DNA of 64,000 bases from an uncultured Alphaproteobacteria bacterium (GCA_902825865.1 CADECX010000002.1:46014-110013), one strand, 5' to 3'. Shown: positions 18,242 to 26,401, counted from the first letter of the stretch. Numbers and translations: made by a program. The notes: generated from the sequence alone by a model not told the origin.

Positions 18242-18925
18242 CTATCGGCTTTCAAGGCTGCGCTTCACTTCGGCGGGAAAATCTCCCAGCACCTTCAGCA
18301 TCTCCGAACGCGCGCGGTCGACGTTGCGGCTGGCGATAATATCGGCCAATCCGCGATGCTCGTTCAGCGCCGCCATGCCGTCATCGCTGGAAGGCCCGCG
18401 CATGGCGTAAAGCCAGTAGCGCGCGGTCTGGTGGTGCAAGGTCACGACCATCTTGGCCAAAGTCCGGTTGCCGCTGGCCGCCGCCACCGCGACATGAAAG
18501 GCCTCGTCCATCGCAGCCAGCGCGGCCTGGTCATTGTCGCGGATCGCCTTTTCGCCGTCATCCAAGGTGGCGCGGATCGCAGAAACTTCCTCGTCACTGG
18601 CATGCTCGGCCGCCAGGCCCGCGCAATGAACCTCGATCAGGCGGCGCGCTTCAAAGGCTTCGCGGGCGCCGACCAGGTCCAGCGGCGCCACCGAGGTGCC
18701 GACCCGGGCGCGGCGAACCACCAAACCTTCCAGCGACAGGCGGGCGAGGGCTTCGCGAATGCCGGCCAGCCCGCCGCCATAGCGCTTGGCCAGGGCTGCC
18801 TCGTCCAACTGCTCGCCGGGGGCGAGCGAGCCGATAATGATGTCCACCAGGATGCGCTGATACAGCCGCGACTTCAGGAGTCGCGGCGACCATTCATCCA
18901 GCCTGCTGTCGCGAGGACTTGCCAT
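18242..18925 (-). CDS. GntR-family regulator with FCD domain
   Basis: About 227 residues from the ATG at 18925, which is preceded by GAAAGGG. The N-terminal winged helix (about 18-80) contains LYQRILVDIIIGSLAPGEQLDE and IREALARLSLEGLV, matching GntR. The C-terminal all-helical FCD domain (about 90-220) contains EAFHVAVAAASGN and a late HRGLADII, including the metal/ligand His pattern. FadR/VanR-type members repress catabolic genes until their acid substrate binds. As first gene of the operon it most likely controls the MFS, RutA-like and RutB-like genes. The palindromic island 18988-19153 lies just upstream. Confidence 0.87.
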   Translation of the reverse strand: MASPRDSRLDEWSPRLLKSRLYQRILVDIIIGSLAPGEQLDEAALAKRYGGGLAGIREALARLSLEGLVVRRARVGTSVAPLDLVGAREAFEARRLIEVHCAGLAAEHASDEEVSAIRATLDDGEKAIRDNDQAALAAMDEAFHVAVAAASGNRTLAKMVVTLHHQTARYWLYAMRGPSSDDGMAALNEHRGLADIIASRNVDRARSEMLKVLGDFPAEVKRSLESR

Positions 18926-18987
18926 TGCCGACCCTTTCGGGACGGGACAATGGGTACGGTGGGGTTCCTTGGCAAGGGGTTGACCTT

Positions 18988-19153
18988 CCCCAAAAGCGCG
19001 CAAAGCGCGCTTTCATTTGGGGGGTGAGGTCGGCGACCAAGCCGACCGAACGCCGTAGCAACGCCGTAGCAACGCCGTGGTGCACAGGCATTTAGCCGAG
19101 CACCACGGCAAAGTTGCGAAGGGTGAGGTTGGCGGCCAAGCCAACCGAACGCC
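18988..19153. repeat. Island of palindromic repeats and an 11-bp tandem repeat
   Basis: Four hairpins lie side by side. The first has arms AAAGCGCGC/GCGCGCTTT (18993-19001 and 19005-19013), with CCCC/GGGG outside. The second has GGTCGGC/GCCGACC (19028-19034, 19041-19047). The third has GCCGTGGTGC/GCACCACGGC (19074-19083, 19100-19109), extended by GCAAC/GTTGC. The fourth has GGTTGGC/GCCAACC (19127-19133, 19140-19146). Hairpins two and four sit in 32-bp direct repeats (19023-19054 and 19122-19153) that differ at three positions, two of which compensate each other in the stem. Between them is an 11-bp unit, CGCCGTAGCAA, in about 2.6 copies from 19051. The whole lies between two minus-strand genes. 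Confidence 0.8.
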
Positions 19154-19194
19154 AAGCGCCGTCAGGCGCGCAGGCCGGACCGGAGGGGGAGATG

Positions 19195-20124
19195 TCAGAC
19201 GAAATTGATCTCGAAAACATAGCCGGCACTGGGACTTCCGGTACCCTCGAAACCCGGCGGGCCCACACCCGCATCGCAGGAAATCAGCTTGCCGTTGCGC
19301 ATGTCCAAGCCATGCGCGTCGGCGGTGCCGTCCAGGAATTCCGCGGTTTCCAGCACCTTGCCGGTGGCAGCCTCATACTTGACCAAACCGCAGGTGGTGG
19401 TGTGGTGCAGCTTGCCGTCGGCCTGGCGGATAAAACGGTTGATTTCGGATGTGCCGGTCACCATCCAGATCGCGCCGCCGGGATAGCTCGAATCCCAGGC
19501 GCAGCCATGCCAGCGCGAGGCGGTGAAGGGGATCATGAATTCCGGCGCCCATGTTTTGGGATCGACACGCAGGATGGCGCGCAGCCGGTTGGCCACGATC
19601 CACAATTTGCCGTCATGCCACATCAATCCGTGGCAGCCGCCGCCATTGTCTTTGGGCCCCAACGGAATCTGGCGGTGAGAAACGGTTTTGCCGTTCAGAT
19701 CGACTTCATAGATGCCTTCCGGACCGCCATTGGCGCCCATCCAGACATGGCCATTGCCGAAGCACATGCCCGAAGTGTTGTAGGAGTCGGTCATCACCGT
19801 CTTGAGCTTCTTGCCGTTCCAGTCGAACAGCCAGGCGCCTTCCTTTTCGTGCTTTCCGCTCTGGCCGTAACCGGCGGCCTTCTGCTCGGCGACCCAAACA
19901 CCTTCCGGCACCACCGCGACACCGTTGGGATAGGCGTTGGGCACCTTGAAGAGATTCTTTGTGGTGACCTTGCGATGGGGAATTTTGCGCGGCGGCGGCG
20001 GTGCCACCGCGCCGAGATCCTTTCCCTTTAAAGTGCCGGATGCGGCCTGAGCCAGCGCCTCGGCAATTCCCGCACCGGCGGCAAGGCCCAATCCCGCCAA
20101 AAAATCCCGTTTGCGTAAAGTCAT
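19195..20124 (-). CDS. Exported SMP-30/NHL-like beta-propeller protein
   Basis: 309 residues. The N-terminus RKRDFLAGLGLAAGAG resembles a Tat signal (KR rather than RR), ending near ALAQA. The rest has repeated blade motifs such as NGVAVVPEGVWVAEQ, SGMCFGNGHVWMGAN and HGLMWHDGKLWIVAN, typical of SMP-30/gluconolactonase or strictosidine-synthase-like six-blade propellers. Members hydrolyse lactones or bind metals, but the catalytic set cannot be assigned by eye. It follows the quinoprotein gene on the same strand but is separated from it by a strong terminator, so it probably has its own promoter. The ATG has GGGAGAG upstream. Confidence 0.7.
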   Translation of the reverse strand: MTLRKRDFLAGLGLAAGAGIAEALAQAASGTLKGKDLGAVAPPPPRKIPHRKVTTKNLFKVPNAYPNGVAVVPEGVWVAEQKAAGYGQSGKHEKEGAWLFDWNGKKLKTVMTDSYNTSGMCFGNGHVWMGANGGPEGIYEVDLNGKTVSHRQIPLGPKDNGGGCHGLMWHDGKLWIVANRLRAILRVDPKTWAPEFMIPFTASRWHGCAWDSSYPGGAIWMVTGTSEINRFIRQADGKLHHTTTCGLVKYEAATGKVLETAEFLDGTADAHGLDMRNGKLISCDAGVGPPGFEGTGSPSAGYVFEINFV

Positions 20125-20193
20125 TTTTCTCTCCCAAAAATAAAGGGCGTTAGGCAGCCCATAGCGACAGCGTATGGGCGGACCGCCCCATAA

Positions 20194-20226
20194 AAAAGGG
20201 CATCCGCATTCAGCGGATGCCCTTTT
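20194..20226 (-). terminator. Rho-independent terminator of the quinoprotein gene
   Basis: GGGCATCCGC (20198-20207), a five-base loop, then GCGGATGCCC (20213-20222) form a perfect ten-base stem. A runs on the left become a U tract on the minus strand, and TTTT follows on the right, so it may work in both directions. It sits about 20 bp beyond the quinoprotein stop. Confidence 0.88.
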
Positions 20227-20246
20227 GATTGTCGATCAACCTGTCA

Positions 20247-22190
20247 TCAGTTCGGCAGCGAGAACGCCACCAACTGATCGGCCAGGCGCGGCGTCAGGAT
20301 GCCGTTGCCGCCGACCGCGAAGACGACATACTGCTTGCCCTTGTAAGTGTAGATCGCGGGCTGGGCCACGGCGGGCGAGTCCACGATATGCTTCCACAGC
20401 ACATTGCCGGTTTTCACATCGATGGCGCGCACCCGGCTGTCCATCGAAGCGCCGATGAAGATCAGGCCCGACTTGGTGATCGCCGGCGCGCCGATGGTGA
20501 TCGAGCCCCAGCTGTCGGGCATGTAGAAGCCCCACTTCTGGACCACGCCGAACGGCTTCTTCCAGTTGAGCTTGCCGGTGTTCATGTCATAGCTGGACAA
20601 GGTGCCGTACGGCGGCGCCCAGCAGGGCATGCCCCACATATTGAGGAAGTTTTCCAGCTTGAAGCCGTAAGCCGAGCCTTCCTGGGCGGCATAGCCGTCC
20701 CGGTCGCGTTGCGCTTTGCCGTATTTCTTGTCGGCTTCGGCGCGCGGCACCAGGCTGTAGATTTGCGGCACGATATTGCTGTTCACCACATAGGTGTTGG
20801 TGGTGGGATCCAGCGCGCCGCCGCCCCATTCCACGCCGCCCAAGGTGGCCGGCCAGGAGATCGCACCCCGCACCGACGGCGGCGTATAGCGGCCTTGGTC
20901 ATCGATGCGCGCCTTCCAGCGGCTGCATTGCCCAAAGCTGACGATATCGGCGAACTTGGAAACCGGCGGCATGTGATCCGGAATCGTCGGCTCGGGATAG
21001 GGCACATAGGGCTGAGTCTTGGCCGCCACTTCGCCCGGCACATTGGAAGCCGGATAGGGGCGTTCCTCGATCGGCCAGACCGGCTCACCCGTATTGCGGT
21101 TGAGCACGAACAGGAAACCCATCTTGGTCGCCTGGATCAAGGCGGGAATGGTCTGGCCGTCTTTCTGGATATCAACCAGCGTGGGCGCGGAGTTGATGTC
21201 CACGTCCCAGATGTCGTGATGCACCAGCTGACGGCTCCACACCACCTCGCCGGTCTCGGCCTTTACCGCCACGGTCGCGGTGGCATAGGGCATCTCCTTC
21301 AGACGGTCGCCGCCATAATAATTCGGGCTGGGCGAAGAGGTCGGCAGGAAGGCGAGGCCGGTTTCCGGATCGACCGAAATGCCGGCCCAGACATTGGCGG
21401 TGCCGGTCTGGTCCTCCATGTCGGGCGGAATGATGTTGAAGGTCCATTTCATCGCGCCGGTGCGCGCGTCGATGCCGTAGACGGTGCCGGGATTTTCGGT
21501 CTTGTAGACCCAGTCGTTGCCGGCCCAGCCCATGATCAGCGTGTCTTTATAGACCGCAGGCGGTTGCAGCAGGCCGATCTTCCATTTGCTGTTCTTGGGC
21601 GCCCAGGCATTGACGTCGACCACGCCATTCTTGCCGAAGCCGGTACAGGGTTTGCCGGTATCGGCATCCACGCCATGCAGTTCGCCGGTCATGGTGCCGA
21701 CATAGACCATCTTCTGGCAGGCCTGTCCGGCTTGCGGCTCGGACGCGGCCCAATAGGCCACGCCGCGATTCTTGAGGCCCTGATTTTCCGGCGGGCCTTC
21801 ATGGCCATGCGTGGCATAGGTCCATTTGGTGGCGCCGGTGTCGGGCTCCACCGCGACGATGCGGTACCAGGGCGTGCCGACATAGACCGTGTTGTTGATG
21901 AAGAGCGGCGTAGCGCCCCAGGTGGTCGACCGCGCGCCACTGGAAACGTCGCCGGTATGGATGCTCCAGGCCCGCTTCAGGTTTTTCACATTTTCCGGCG
22001 TGATCTGGGTGGCTGTGGAATATTTCTGCGCCTGCTGGTTGCCGCCAAAGGCATCCCAGGTCTGTTCGTCGCCGGAAGCCACCACGCCACCGCCTTGTGC
22101 GATCGCCTTGATGGAGGGCAGGAAGGTGACAGCGGCCGCCGCGGCAGCAAGACCCAGCGCGCCAAGGGCAAGGGTTCTAATCTTCGACAT
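20247..22190 (-). CDS. PQQ-dependent dehydrogenase, glucose-dehydrogenase type, lacking the N-terminal membrane domain
   Basis: About 647 residues. After a hydrophobic N-terminal segment (about 8-30, a signal or anchor) comes the eight-blade PQQ propeller. The order of motifs follows membrane glucose dehydrogenase: DAFGGNQQAQKYS, ITPENVKNLKRAW, VHHDIWDVDINSAPTL, YTPPSVRGAISWP, VEWGGGALDP and a late GGNGILTPRLADQL. The Asp in HHDIWDVD matches the GDH catalytic base. Such enzymes oxidise aldoses or polyols in the periplasm and pass electrons to ubiquinone. The usual five-helix N-terminal domain is absent; a separate membrane protein gene overlaps the start by 14 bp. The ATG at 22190 has GGAG seven bases upstream. 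Confidence 0.87.
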   Translation of the reverse strand: MSKIRTLALGALGLAAAAAAVTFLPSIKAIAQGGGVVASGDEQTWDAFGGNQQAQKYSTATQITPENVKNLKRAWSIHTGDVSSGARSTTWGATPLFINNTVYVGTPWYRIVAVEPDTGATKWTYATHGHEGPPENQGLKNRGVAYWAASEPQAGQACQKMVYVGTMTGELHGVDADTGKPCTGFGKNGVVDVNAWAPKNSKWKIGLLQPPAVYKDTLIMGWAGNDWVYKTENPGTVYGIDARTGAMKWTFNIIPPDMEDQTGTANVWAGISVDPETGLAFLPTSSPSPNYYGGDRLKEMPYATATVAVKAETGEVVWSRQLVHHDIWDVDINSAPTLVDIQKDGQTIPALIQATKMGFLFVLNRNTGEPVWPIEERPYPASNVPGEVAAKTQPYVPYPEPTIPDHMPPVSKFADIVSFGQCSRWKARIDDQGRYTPPSVRGAISWPATLGGVEWGGGALDPTTNTYVVNSNIVPQIYSLVPRAEADKKYGKAQRDRDGYAAQEGSAYGFKLENFLNMWGMPCWAPPYGTLSSYDMNTGKLNWKKPFGVVQKWGFYMPDSWGSITIGAPAITKSGLIFIGASMDSRVRAIDVKTGNVLWKHIVDSPAVAQPAIYTYKGKQYVVFAVGGNGILTPRLADQLVAFSLPN

Positions 22191-22557
22191 CGTCAATCTC
22201 CACGCTGCGGTCGGCGGCGTCGCCGATCACGTTCATCAACCAGCCGATCAATGCCAGGGCCTGCGCGGCCATGATGACGGGGCTCTCCAGGAAATAGCCC
22301 GCGACGGAGGATCCGACGATATCCAGAATGATGGACACCACCAGGAACCACTGCAGCGCACAGGAACGGTTGGGCACCAAGGCCATGACCAGGGAAGCCA
22401 GGAACATCAGCAGCCCGGCGACCGCGACCAGGACGACGCCGCCGGTGCCGATCAGGCCGGTCTCGGGCGTGTAATAGTCGTAGACGCAGATGATCATCGT
22501 GATAAGCGATGCCGCTGCGATCAGCCACGCACCACGCGTGGAATGTCTTTGAGTCAC
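22177..22557 (-). CDS. Small four-helix membrane protein coupled to the quinoprotein
   Basis: 126 residues beginning with GTG after GGGGAGGGCAG. Four hydrophobic segments are clear: about residues 11-28, 36-60, 69-90 and 92-112. The C-terminus is acidic (EIDDVED). I do not recognise a named family. Its stop overlaps the start of the glucose-dehydrogenase-like quinoprotein by 14 bp, implying translational coupling. In the one-chain enzyme an N-terminal domain of five helices anchors the propeller and holds quinone. This protein could supply an equivalent membrane module, but that is inference from position and topology only. Confidence 0.8.
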   Translation of the reverse strand: MTQRHSTRGAWLIAAASLITMIICVYDYYTPETGLIGTGGVVLVAVAGLLMFLASLVMALVPNRSCALQWFLVVSIILDIVGSSVAGYFLESPVIMAAQALALIGWLMNVIGDAADRSVEIDDVED

Positions 22558-22727
22558 CCTGCCCTCCCCACTAACTGGCCCGATATGGATTTGTAGGACA
22601 TGATCCTAGCGGGCTTTCGCCCAGACGCAAAACCTCGCTACTTCGCAGCAGCAGCAAATTGCAGCCGATCCCAGCGCCTATTCCGTCTTGTGTACAAACG
22701 GGGACGGCGCGGCGGCCAGCGTCATGA

Positions 22728-23762
22728 TTACGGAAGATTGATCTTCTGCACCCGCCAGTTGCCCATTTCCGCCACGTAGAGCTGATTGGCGGACCGGCAA
22801 TCGATGGCGTTCGCGGCATTGAACTCCTTCAGCGACCGGCCGGCGCGTCCGAACTTGCCCACCACCGTGCCGGACAGTTCCAGCTTGTAGATTTCACCGC
22901 CTGCGTCGATGTCGTTCACGGGATTGGAGTTGGAAGCAAAAAGATACTGATGCGCGCCGGGCGAGATGCAGATCGCCTGCGGATTGCCCGCAGTGGTGAT
23001 GCTGCTCTTATAGGCGCCGTTATTGTCGAACACCTGAATGCGGTTGTTGCCGCGGTCCGCGACATAGACATTGCCCGATGCATCCACCGCGATGGAGCGC
23101 GCCGTGCTGAACTGGTCGTTGCCTTGCCCTCGCCCGCCCCAGCTCTTCACGAACACGCCGTTGCGGTCGAACTTGGCGACACGGGCATTGGCGGTGCCGT
23201 CGGCGACAAAGATGTTGCCGTCATTGTCGAAGGCCACATCGGTGGGCATTTCGAACAGGTCGGCCTGCATTCCGGACGCCGCCGGGGCGCCCGCCGGAGC
23301 GCGGCCGGTATTAGGCTGGGCCGGAACTTGCACGGCTTCCGGCTTTCTGCCCAGCATCATCAGAATGCGCAACTGGGGATCGAACTTGATCACCATGCCG
23401 CTATAGGTGTCCACGATCCAGACATTGTCGTTGCGGTCCACCCGCACCGCGGCGGCGGCAAGGGCGCCATACAGATTCTGGCCCACCGAGCGGACATATT
23501 TGCCGTTCCGGTCGAACTGGGTCAGCACCGAACCGCCGCGCACAAAGGGACGCGCTCCGCCCAAGGTCGCCACCGGCGTGCCGGTGCGCGAATAGACAAA
23601 GACCTGGCCCTTGGAATCACTTGCCACACCCGCCACCGCGCCGAAGAAGAAGTTGCGCGGCAGCTGCAGCGGCTCGGAGCCGGTGAAAGTGATTTCCTGG
23701 GCCGCGGCGGGAACAGACAAGGCCGCGGCGGCGGCCAAAAACAGGGTTGCGAGACGCTTCAT
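22728..23762 (-). CDS. Exported NHL-repeat beta-propeller protein (second of a tandem pair)
   Basis: 344 residues with a Sec signal (ending PAAAQ). NHL-type blades are visible: AVRVDRNDNVWIVDTYSG, PTDVAFDNDGNIFVADG and ARSIAVDASGNVYVADRGNNRIQVFD. The arrangement resembles the six-blade propeller of peptidyl-alpha-hydroxyglycine lyase. A Pro/Ala-rich insert (about residues 145-163) interrupts it. No enzymatic role can be assigned. It starts one base after the stop of its upstream paralogue, which supplies GGGGAG as its ribosome-binding site, so the pair is co-translated. It ends at IDC...VAEMGNWRVQKINLP, matching the paralogue's ending. Confidence 0.8.
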   Translation of the reverse strand: MKRLATLFLAAAAALSVPAAAQEITFTGSEPLQLPRNFFFGAVAGVASDSKGQVFVYSRTGTPVATLGGARPFVRGGSVLTQFDRNGKYVRSVGQNLYGALAAAAVRVDRNDNVWIVDTYSGMVIKFDPQLRILMMLGRKPEAVQVPAQPNTGRAPAGAPAASGMQADLFEMPTDVAFDNDGNIFVADGTANARVAKFDRNGVFVKSWGGRGQGNDQFSTARSIAVDASGNVYVADRGNNRIQVFDNNGAYKSSITTAGNPQAICISPGAHQYLFASNSNPVNDIDAGGEIYKLELSGTVVGKFGRAGRSLKEFNAANAIDCRSANQLYVAEMGNWRVQKINLP

Positions 23763-23763
23763 G

Positions 23764-24795
23764 TTACTTGCTCCCCTTCAGAACAAACTTCTGCATGCGC
23801 CAGGATTCGATTTCGCCCGTATAGATCACGTCGGGATTGCGGCAGTCGATCATGTGGACCACCTGAAAGCCCGGCGCCAGCTTGCCGGCATGGCCGAACT
23901 TGCCCAGCACGGTGCCATCCAGCTCCATCTTGTAAATCTGGCCGGTACGCGTCCAGCTTCCCGGCGGATTGCCGTTGGGATTGGCGTTGTTGGCGAACAG
24001 ATACTGGTGCTGACCGTTCGAGATGCAGGCCGACCAGGCGCTGCCGACATTGTTATAGCTGGTCTTCCATTTCAGGTTGTTGTCCAAAACCACGTAACGG
24101 GCATTGCCCCGGTCGGCGACGTAGACATTGCCGGCGCGATCGACCTGCAACCCGTGCGGCAGATTATATTCATTCTCGCCCTTGCCGACTTTCTCGCCGC
24201 CATTTTGCGCCAGGAAGCGGCCATTCTTGTCGTACTTGACGACCCGGTTGTTGCAGTAGCCGTCACCGATGAAAATATTGTCCTGCATGTCCCAGGCCAC
24301 GTCGGTGGGACGGCACAGCGTATACTTCTCCGCCGGGGCATTGGGTCCGCTCGGCGAGGCGATGGGCCCCAGCGCCGCATCGGGATGGTGGCCGATCACC
24401 ATCAGCACCTTGGTGCCGGTGGGATCGAACTTGGTCACCACATTGGTGCCCTCATCCACCGTCCAGATATTGTCGTGACGGTCGACACGCACCGAATGGG
24501 CGAACATGAAGCCGTAAAAATCCTTGCCGATTTCCCGGACGAACTTGCCGGTCTGATCGAACTCCCACAGCCGCGAATTGGGGCCGCGGAAGAAAGCGAA
24601 GATGTGGCCCTTGGAATTGGTGGCGATGCCCTGCAGCTCGCCCAGATAGTCGCCGGCGGGAATGCCGTGGAAGAAGCCGGGCACGGCTTCATAAGGCATC
24701 TCGGGAACATTTTGAGCCGTGGCCGCGACTTGGGCCGAGGCCGGAATGGCCACCAGCAACGACAAAGCAATGGCGGACGCCAGATGTGACTTCAC
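23764..24795 (-). CDS. Exported NHL-repeat beta-propeller protein (first of a tandem pair)
   Basis: 343 residues with a Sec signal ending IPASAQ. Blades include GIATNSKGHIFAFFRG, SVRVDRHDNIWTVDEG, PTDVAWDMQDNIFIGDG and GLQVDRAGNVYVADRGNARYVV. The layout and ends match the next gene, so the two arose by duplication. The start is GTG with an ideal GGGGAGG six bases upstream. Function is unknown; NHL propellers often bind partners or act as lyases. With the neighbouring quinoprotein and SMP-30-like protein it forms a run of exported propellers. Confidence 0.8.
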   Translation of the reverse strand: MKSHLASAIALSLLVAIPASAQVAATAQNVPEMPYEAVPGFFHGIPAGDYLGELQGIATNSKGHIFAFFRGPNSRLWEFDQTGKFVREIGKDFYGFMFAHSVRVDRHDNIWTVDEGTNVVTKFDPTGTKVLMVIGHHPDAALGPIASPSGPNAPAEKYTLCRPTDVAWDMQDNIFIGDGYCNNRVVKYDKNGRFLAQNGGEKVGKGENEYNLPHGLQVDRAGNVYVADRGNARYVVLDNNLKWKTSYNNVGSAWSACISNGQHQYLFANNANPNGNPPGSWTRTGQIYKMELDGTVLGKFGHAGKLAPGFQVVHMIDCRNPDVIYTGEIESWRMQKFVLKGSK

Positions 24796-25054
24796 TTGAG
24801 ACCTCCCCGATAAACCCGCGCTCTATGGCGTTTTGGGTTGCGGCGGGAGTGTATACGCCAAGCCGGCCAGGGCAATATCCTGCGGAACTGTTGCAGCTTT
24901 GTAATGGTCGCACGGCGAGGCCGTCCCTACGGGGGGCCGCTGCCGCTAGTCGAGATCGTGCAGCGGCGGCGGGATAATCTTGATCCTTCTCAGGGCCTTC
25001 TCGCCGGGCTGGGCTGAGGATTTGTCACCGTCCGCGCTACCTTTGCTGCACGGC
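24796..25054. other. Intergenic region, promoter of the NHL pair plus one hairpin
   Basis: No convincing gene. The right-to-left promoter of the NHL pair must lie here. A hairpin with arms GCCGCTGC (24936-24943) and GCAGCGGC (24960-24967) has a 16-base loop and no T tract, so it is not a typical terminator. Confidence 0.5.
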
Positions 25055-25294
25055 TCAGGCAGAGATGGGTCTTTGCGGCATCTTGCAACTGACCTCGGCG
25101 GTTTTAAGCAAAACCGGCTCGGGATCATCGGTGGCGGGGACCGTTTCCATGCTGTCCCGTTCCATACTGCCCTCACAGGACGCGCTAGGTTCGGGATCTG
25201 CGATGCGCAACGCGCGCGATGACGCGCGTTCGGCGGCGGCGGCGGACACAGTCATCATCGCAAGGCACAAGCATTGAGAGACAAACTTCTTCAT
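25055..25294 (-). CDS. Small hypothetical secreted protein
   Basis: 79 residues from the ATG at 25294. The N-terminus MKKFVSQCLCLAMMTVSAAAAE is a good Sec signal, cleaved near SAAAA-E. The mature part is short, acidic and rich in Ser, Glu and Pro, with two Cys residues (about 40 and 70) that could pair in the periplasm. I do not recognise a family. The ribosome-binding site is weak. The frame continues upstream without a better start. The signal peptide is the main support for a real gene. Confidence 0.45.
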   Translation of the reverse strand: MKKFVSQCLCLAMMTVSAAAAERASSRALRIADPEPSASCEGSMERDSMETVPATDDPEPVLLKTAEVSCKMPQRPISA

Positions 25295-25464
25295 CGCGGC
25301 AGCCCGCCTTTTTGCAAGGACCTTGCGCGTCCGCCCCGGACGCATGCGGTCAATATGGCAGGTATTTTGCGGCGCAATATACGTTTTTTCACTTAACCGA
25401 CGCGTCAAAACTGCGCACGGAACCTGGAACTCGTGAACGACATGAAGTTCCGAATGCACAAAAA

Positions 25465-25488
25465 GAAGGCGGCTCAAAAGCCGCCTTC
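25465..25488 (-). terminator. Rho-independent terminator of the TIM-barrel/carboxylesterase unit
   Basis: GAAGGCGGCT (25465-25474), loop CAAA, AGCCGCCTTC (25479-25488): a perfect ten-base stem. The A run at 25460-25464 gives a U tract on the minus strand, about 20 bp past the stop of the isomerase-like gene. Confidence 0.88.
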
Positions 25489-25508
25489 CCGTCTGCAAAA
25501 ACAATGGC

Positions 25509-26387
25509 TCAGAGCTTGCCCTTCAAGAAGGCGGCGCTCTGCTGGACCATGCCGATGGGCGAAGGATCGTAAGGCTCCTCGAGTTCCAGATAGGCGCTGG
25601 TGACGCTGCTCTTCTTTATGGCGGGCAATACTTTGTTCCAGTCGATGATGCCCTTGCCGATGATGGCGCTGTCCATCTTGCCATTGACGTTTGGAATGCC
25701 GACGCTCTTGAGGTCCTTGATATGGACCGCGCTATAGCGCTTGGGATATTTGGTCAGATAGGCGACCGGATCGGCGCCACTGGAGGCGACCCAACCGATA
25801 TCCATTTCCATGCTGACCAGCGCCGGGTCGGCTTCCTTGATCAGCAGATCGTAAGGCACCACATCGCCGATCTTGCGGAATTCCAGATTGTGGTTGTGAT
25901 AGCCAAAGGTGAGACCGGACTTTTTGCACAACCCGCCGATCGTGTTGAAGGTGTCGATATTCTTCTTCCAGTCGTCGACCGTCGGGCCGGCCATGATCAC
26001 GGCACGGTCGGTGGGATAGAGCGGGAAGGAACAGGTGATGTTCTTGATCCCCGCCGCCTTGGCTTCGTCGATGGTGGCTTGCGCGTTGTTGCGCAGGGCG
26101 TCGCCGCTGGCATGGATGCTGTCCCAGATGAAGCCCATCTCGTCATAGATCTTGCGCTGCTGCTGGGAGGTTCGCCCGCTCATGGTCAAATTGGCCTGCA
26201 CCTTGCGGACACCAGCGGCCTTCACCAGCTTGAGTGTGCCCTCATAGTCTTTGGCCAGGTCGGCGCGCACCGTATAGAGCTGCAAACCCAACAGAAGGTG
26301 GCGCTGGGCCAGAGCCGGCACGGAGGCAAAAGGCGCGGCGGCGAAGGCTGCGGCAGCACCGGCTAAAAATTCGCGGCGACTGGTCAT
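25509..26387 (-). CDS. Tat-exported sugar phosphate isomerase/epimerase-like TIM barrel
   Basis: 292 residues. A clear Tat signal, TSRREFLAGAAAAFAAAP, ends near PALAQ. The mature part is the xylose-isomerase-like/AP endonuclease 2 TIM barrel. Candidate metal ligands lie in YHNHNLEF, MEMDIGW, AVHIKD and YLELEEP. Family members isomerise, epimerise or dehydrate sugars. Export by Tat fits a protein that folds with its metal in the cytoplasm. The ATG has AGGAG upstream. It follows the carboxylesterase-side cluster and ends at a strong terminator. The substrate is unknown. Confidence 0.83.
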   Translation of the reverse strand: MTSRREFLAGAAAAFAAAPFASVPALAQRHLLLGLQLYTVRADLAKDYEGTLKLVKAAGVRKVQANLTMSGRTSQQQRKIYDEMGFIWDSIHASGDALRNNAQATIDEAKAAGIKNITCSFPLYPTDRAVIMAGPTVDDWKKNIDTFNTIGGLCKKSGLTFGYHNHNLEFRKIGDVVPYDLLIKEADPALVSMEMDIGWVASSGADPVAYLTKYPKRYSAVHIKDLKSVGIPNVNGKMDSAIIGKGIIDWNKVLPAIKKSSVTSAYLELEEPYDPSPIGMVQQSAAFLKGKL

Positions 26388-26401
26388 GACAATGCTCCTT
26401 G

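Noticed and set aside
15409..18925. Complete rut uracil operon
   Set aside because: Only RutA-like and RutB-like members are present; rutC-F, RutG and RutR types are absent, so only a Rut-like call is justified.
19051..19083. Short CRISPR-like array
   Set aside because: The repeat unit is 11 bp in direct tandem without spacers, and no cas genes are present.
24936..24967. Terminator hairpin
   Set aside because: The stem is perfect, but the loop is 16 bases and no T tract follows on either strand.
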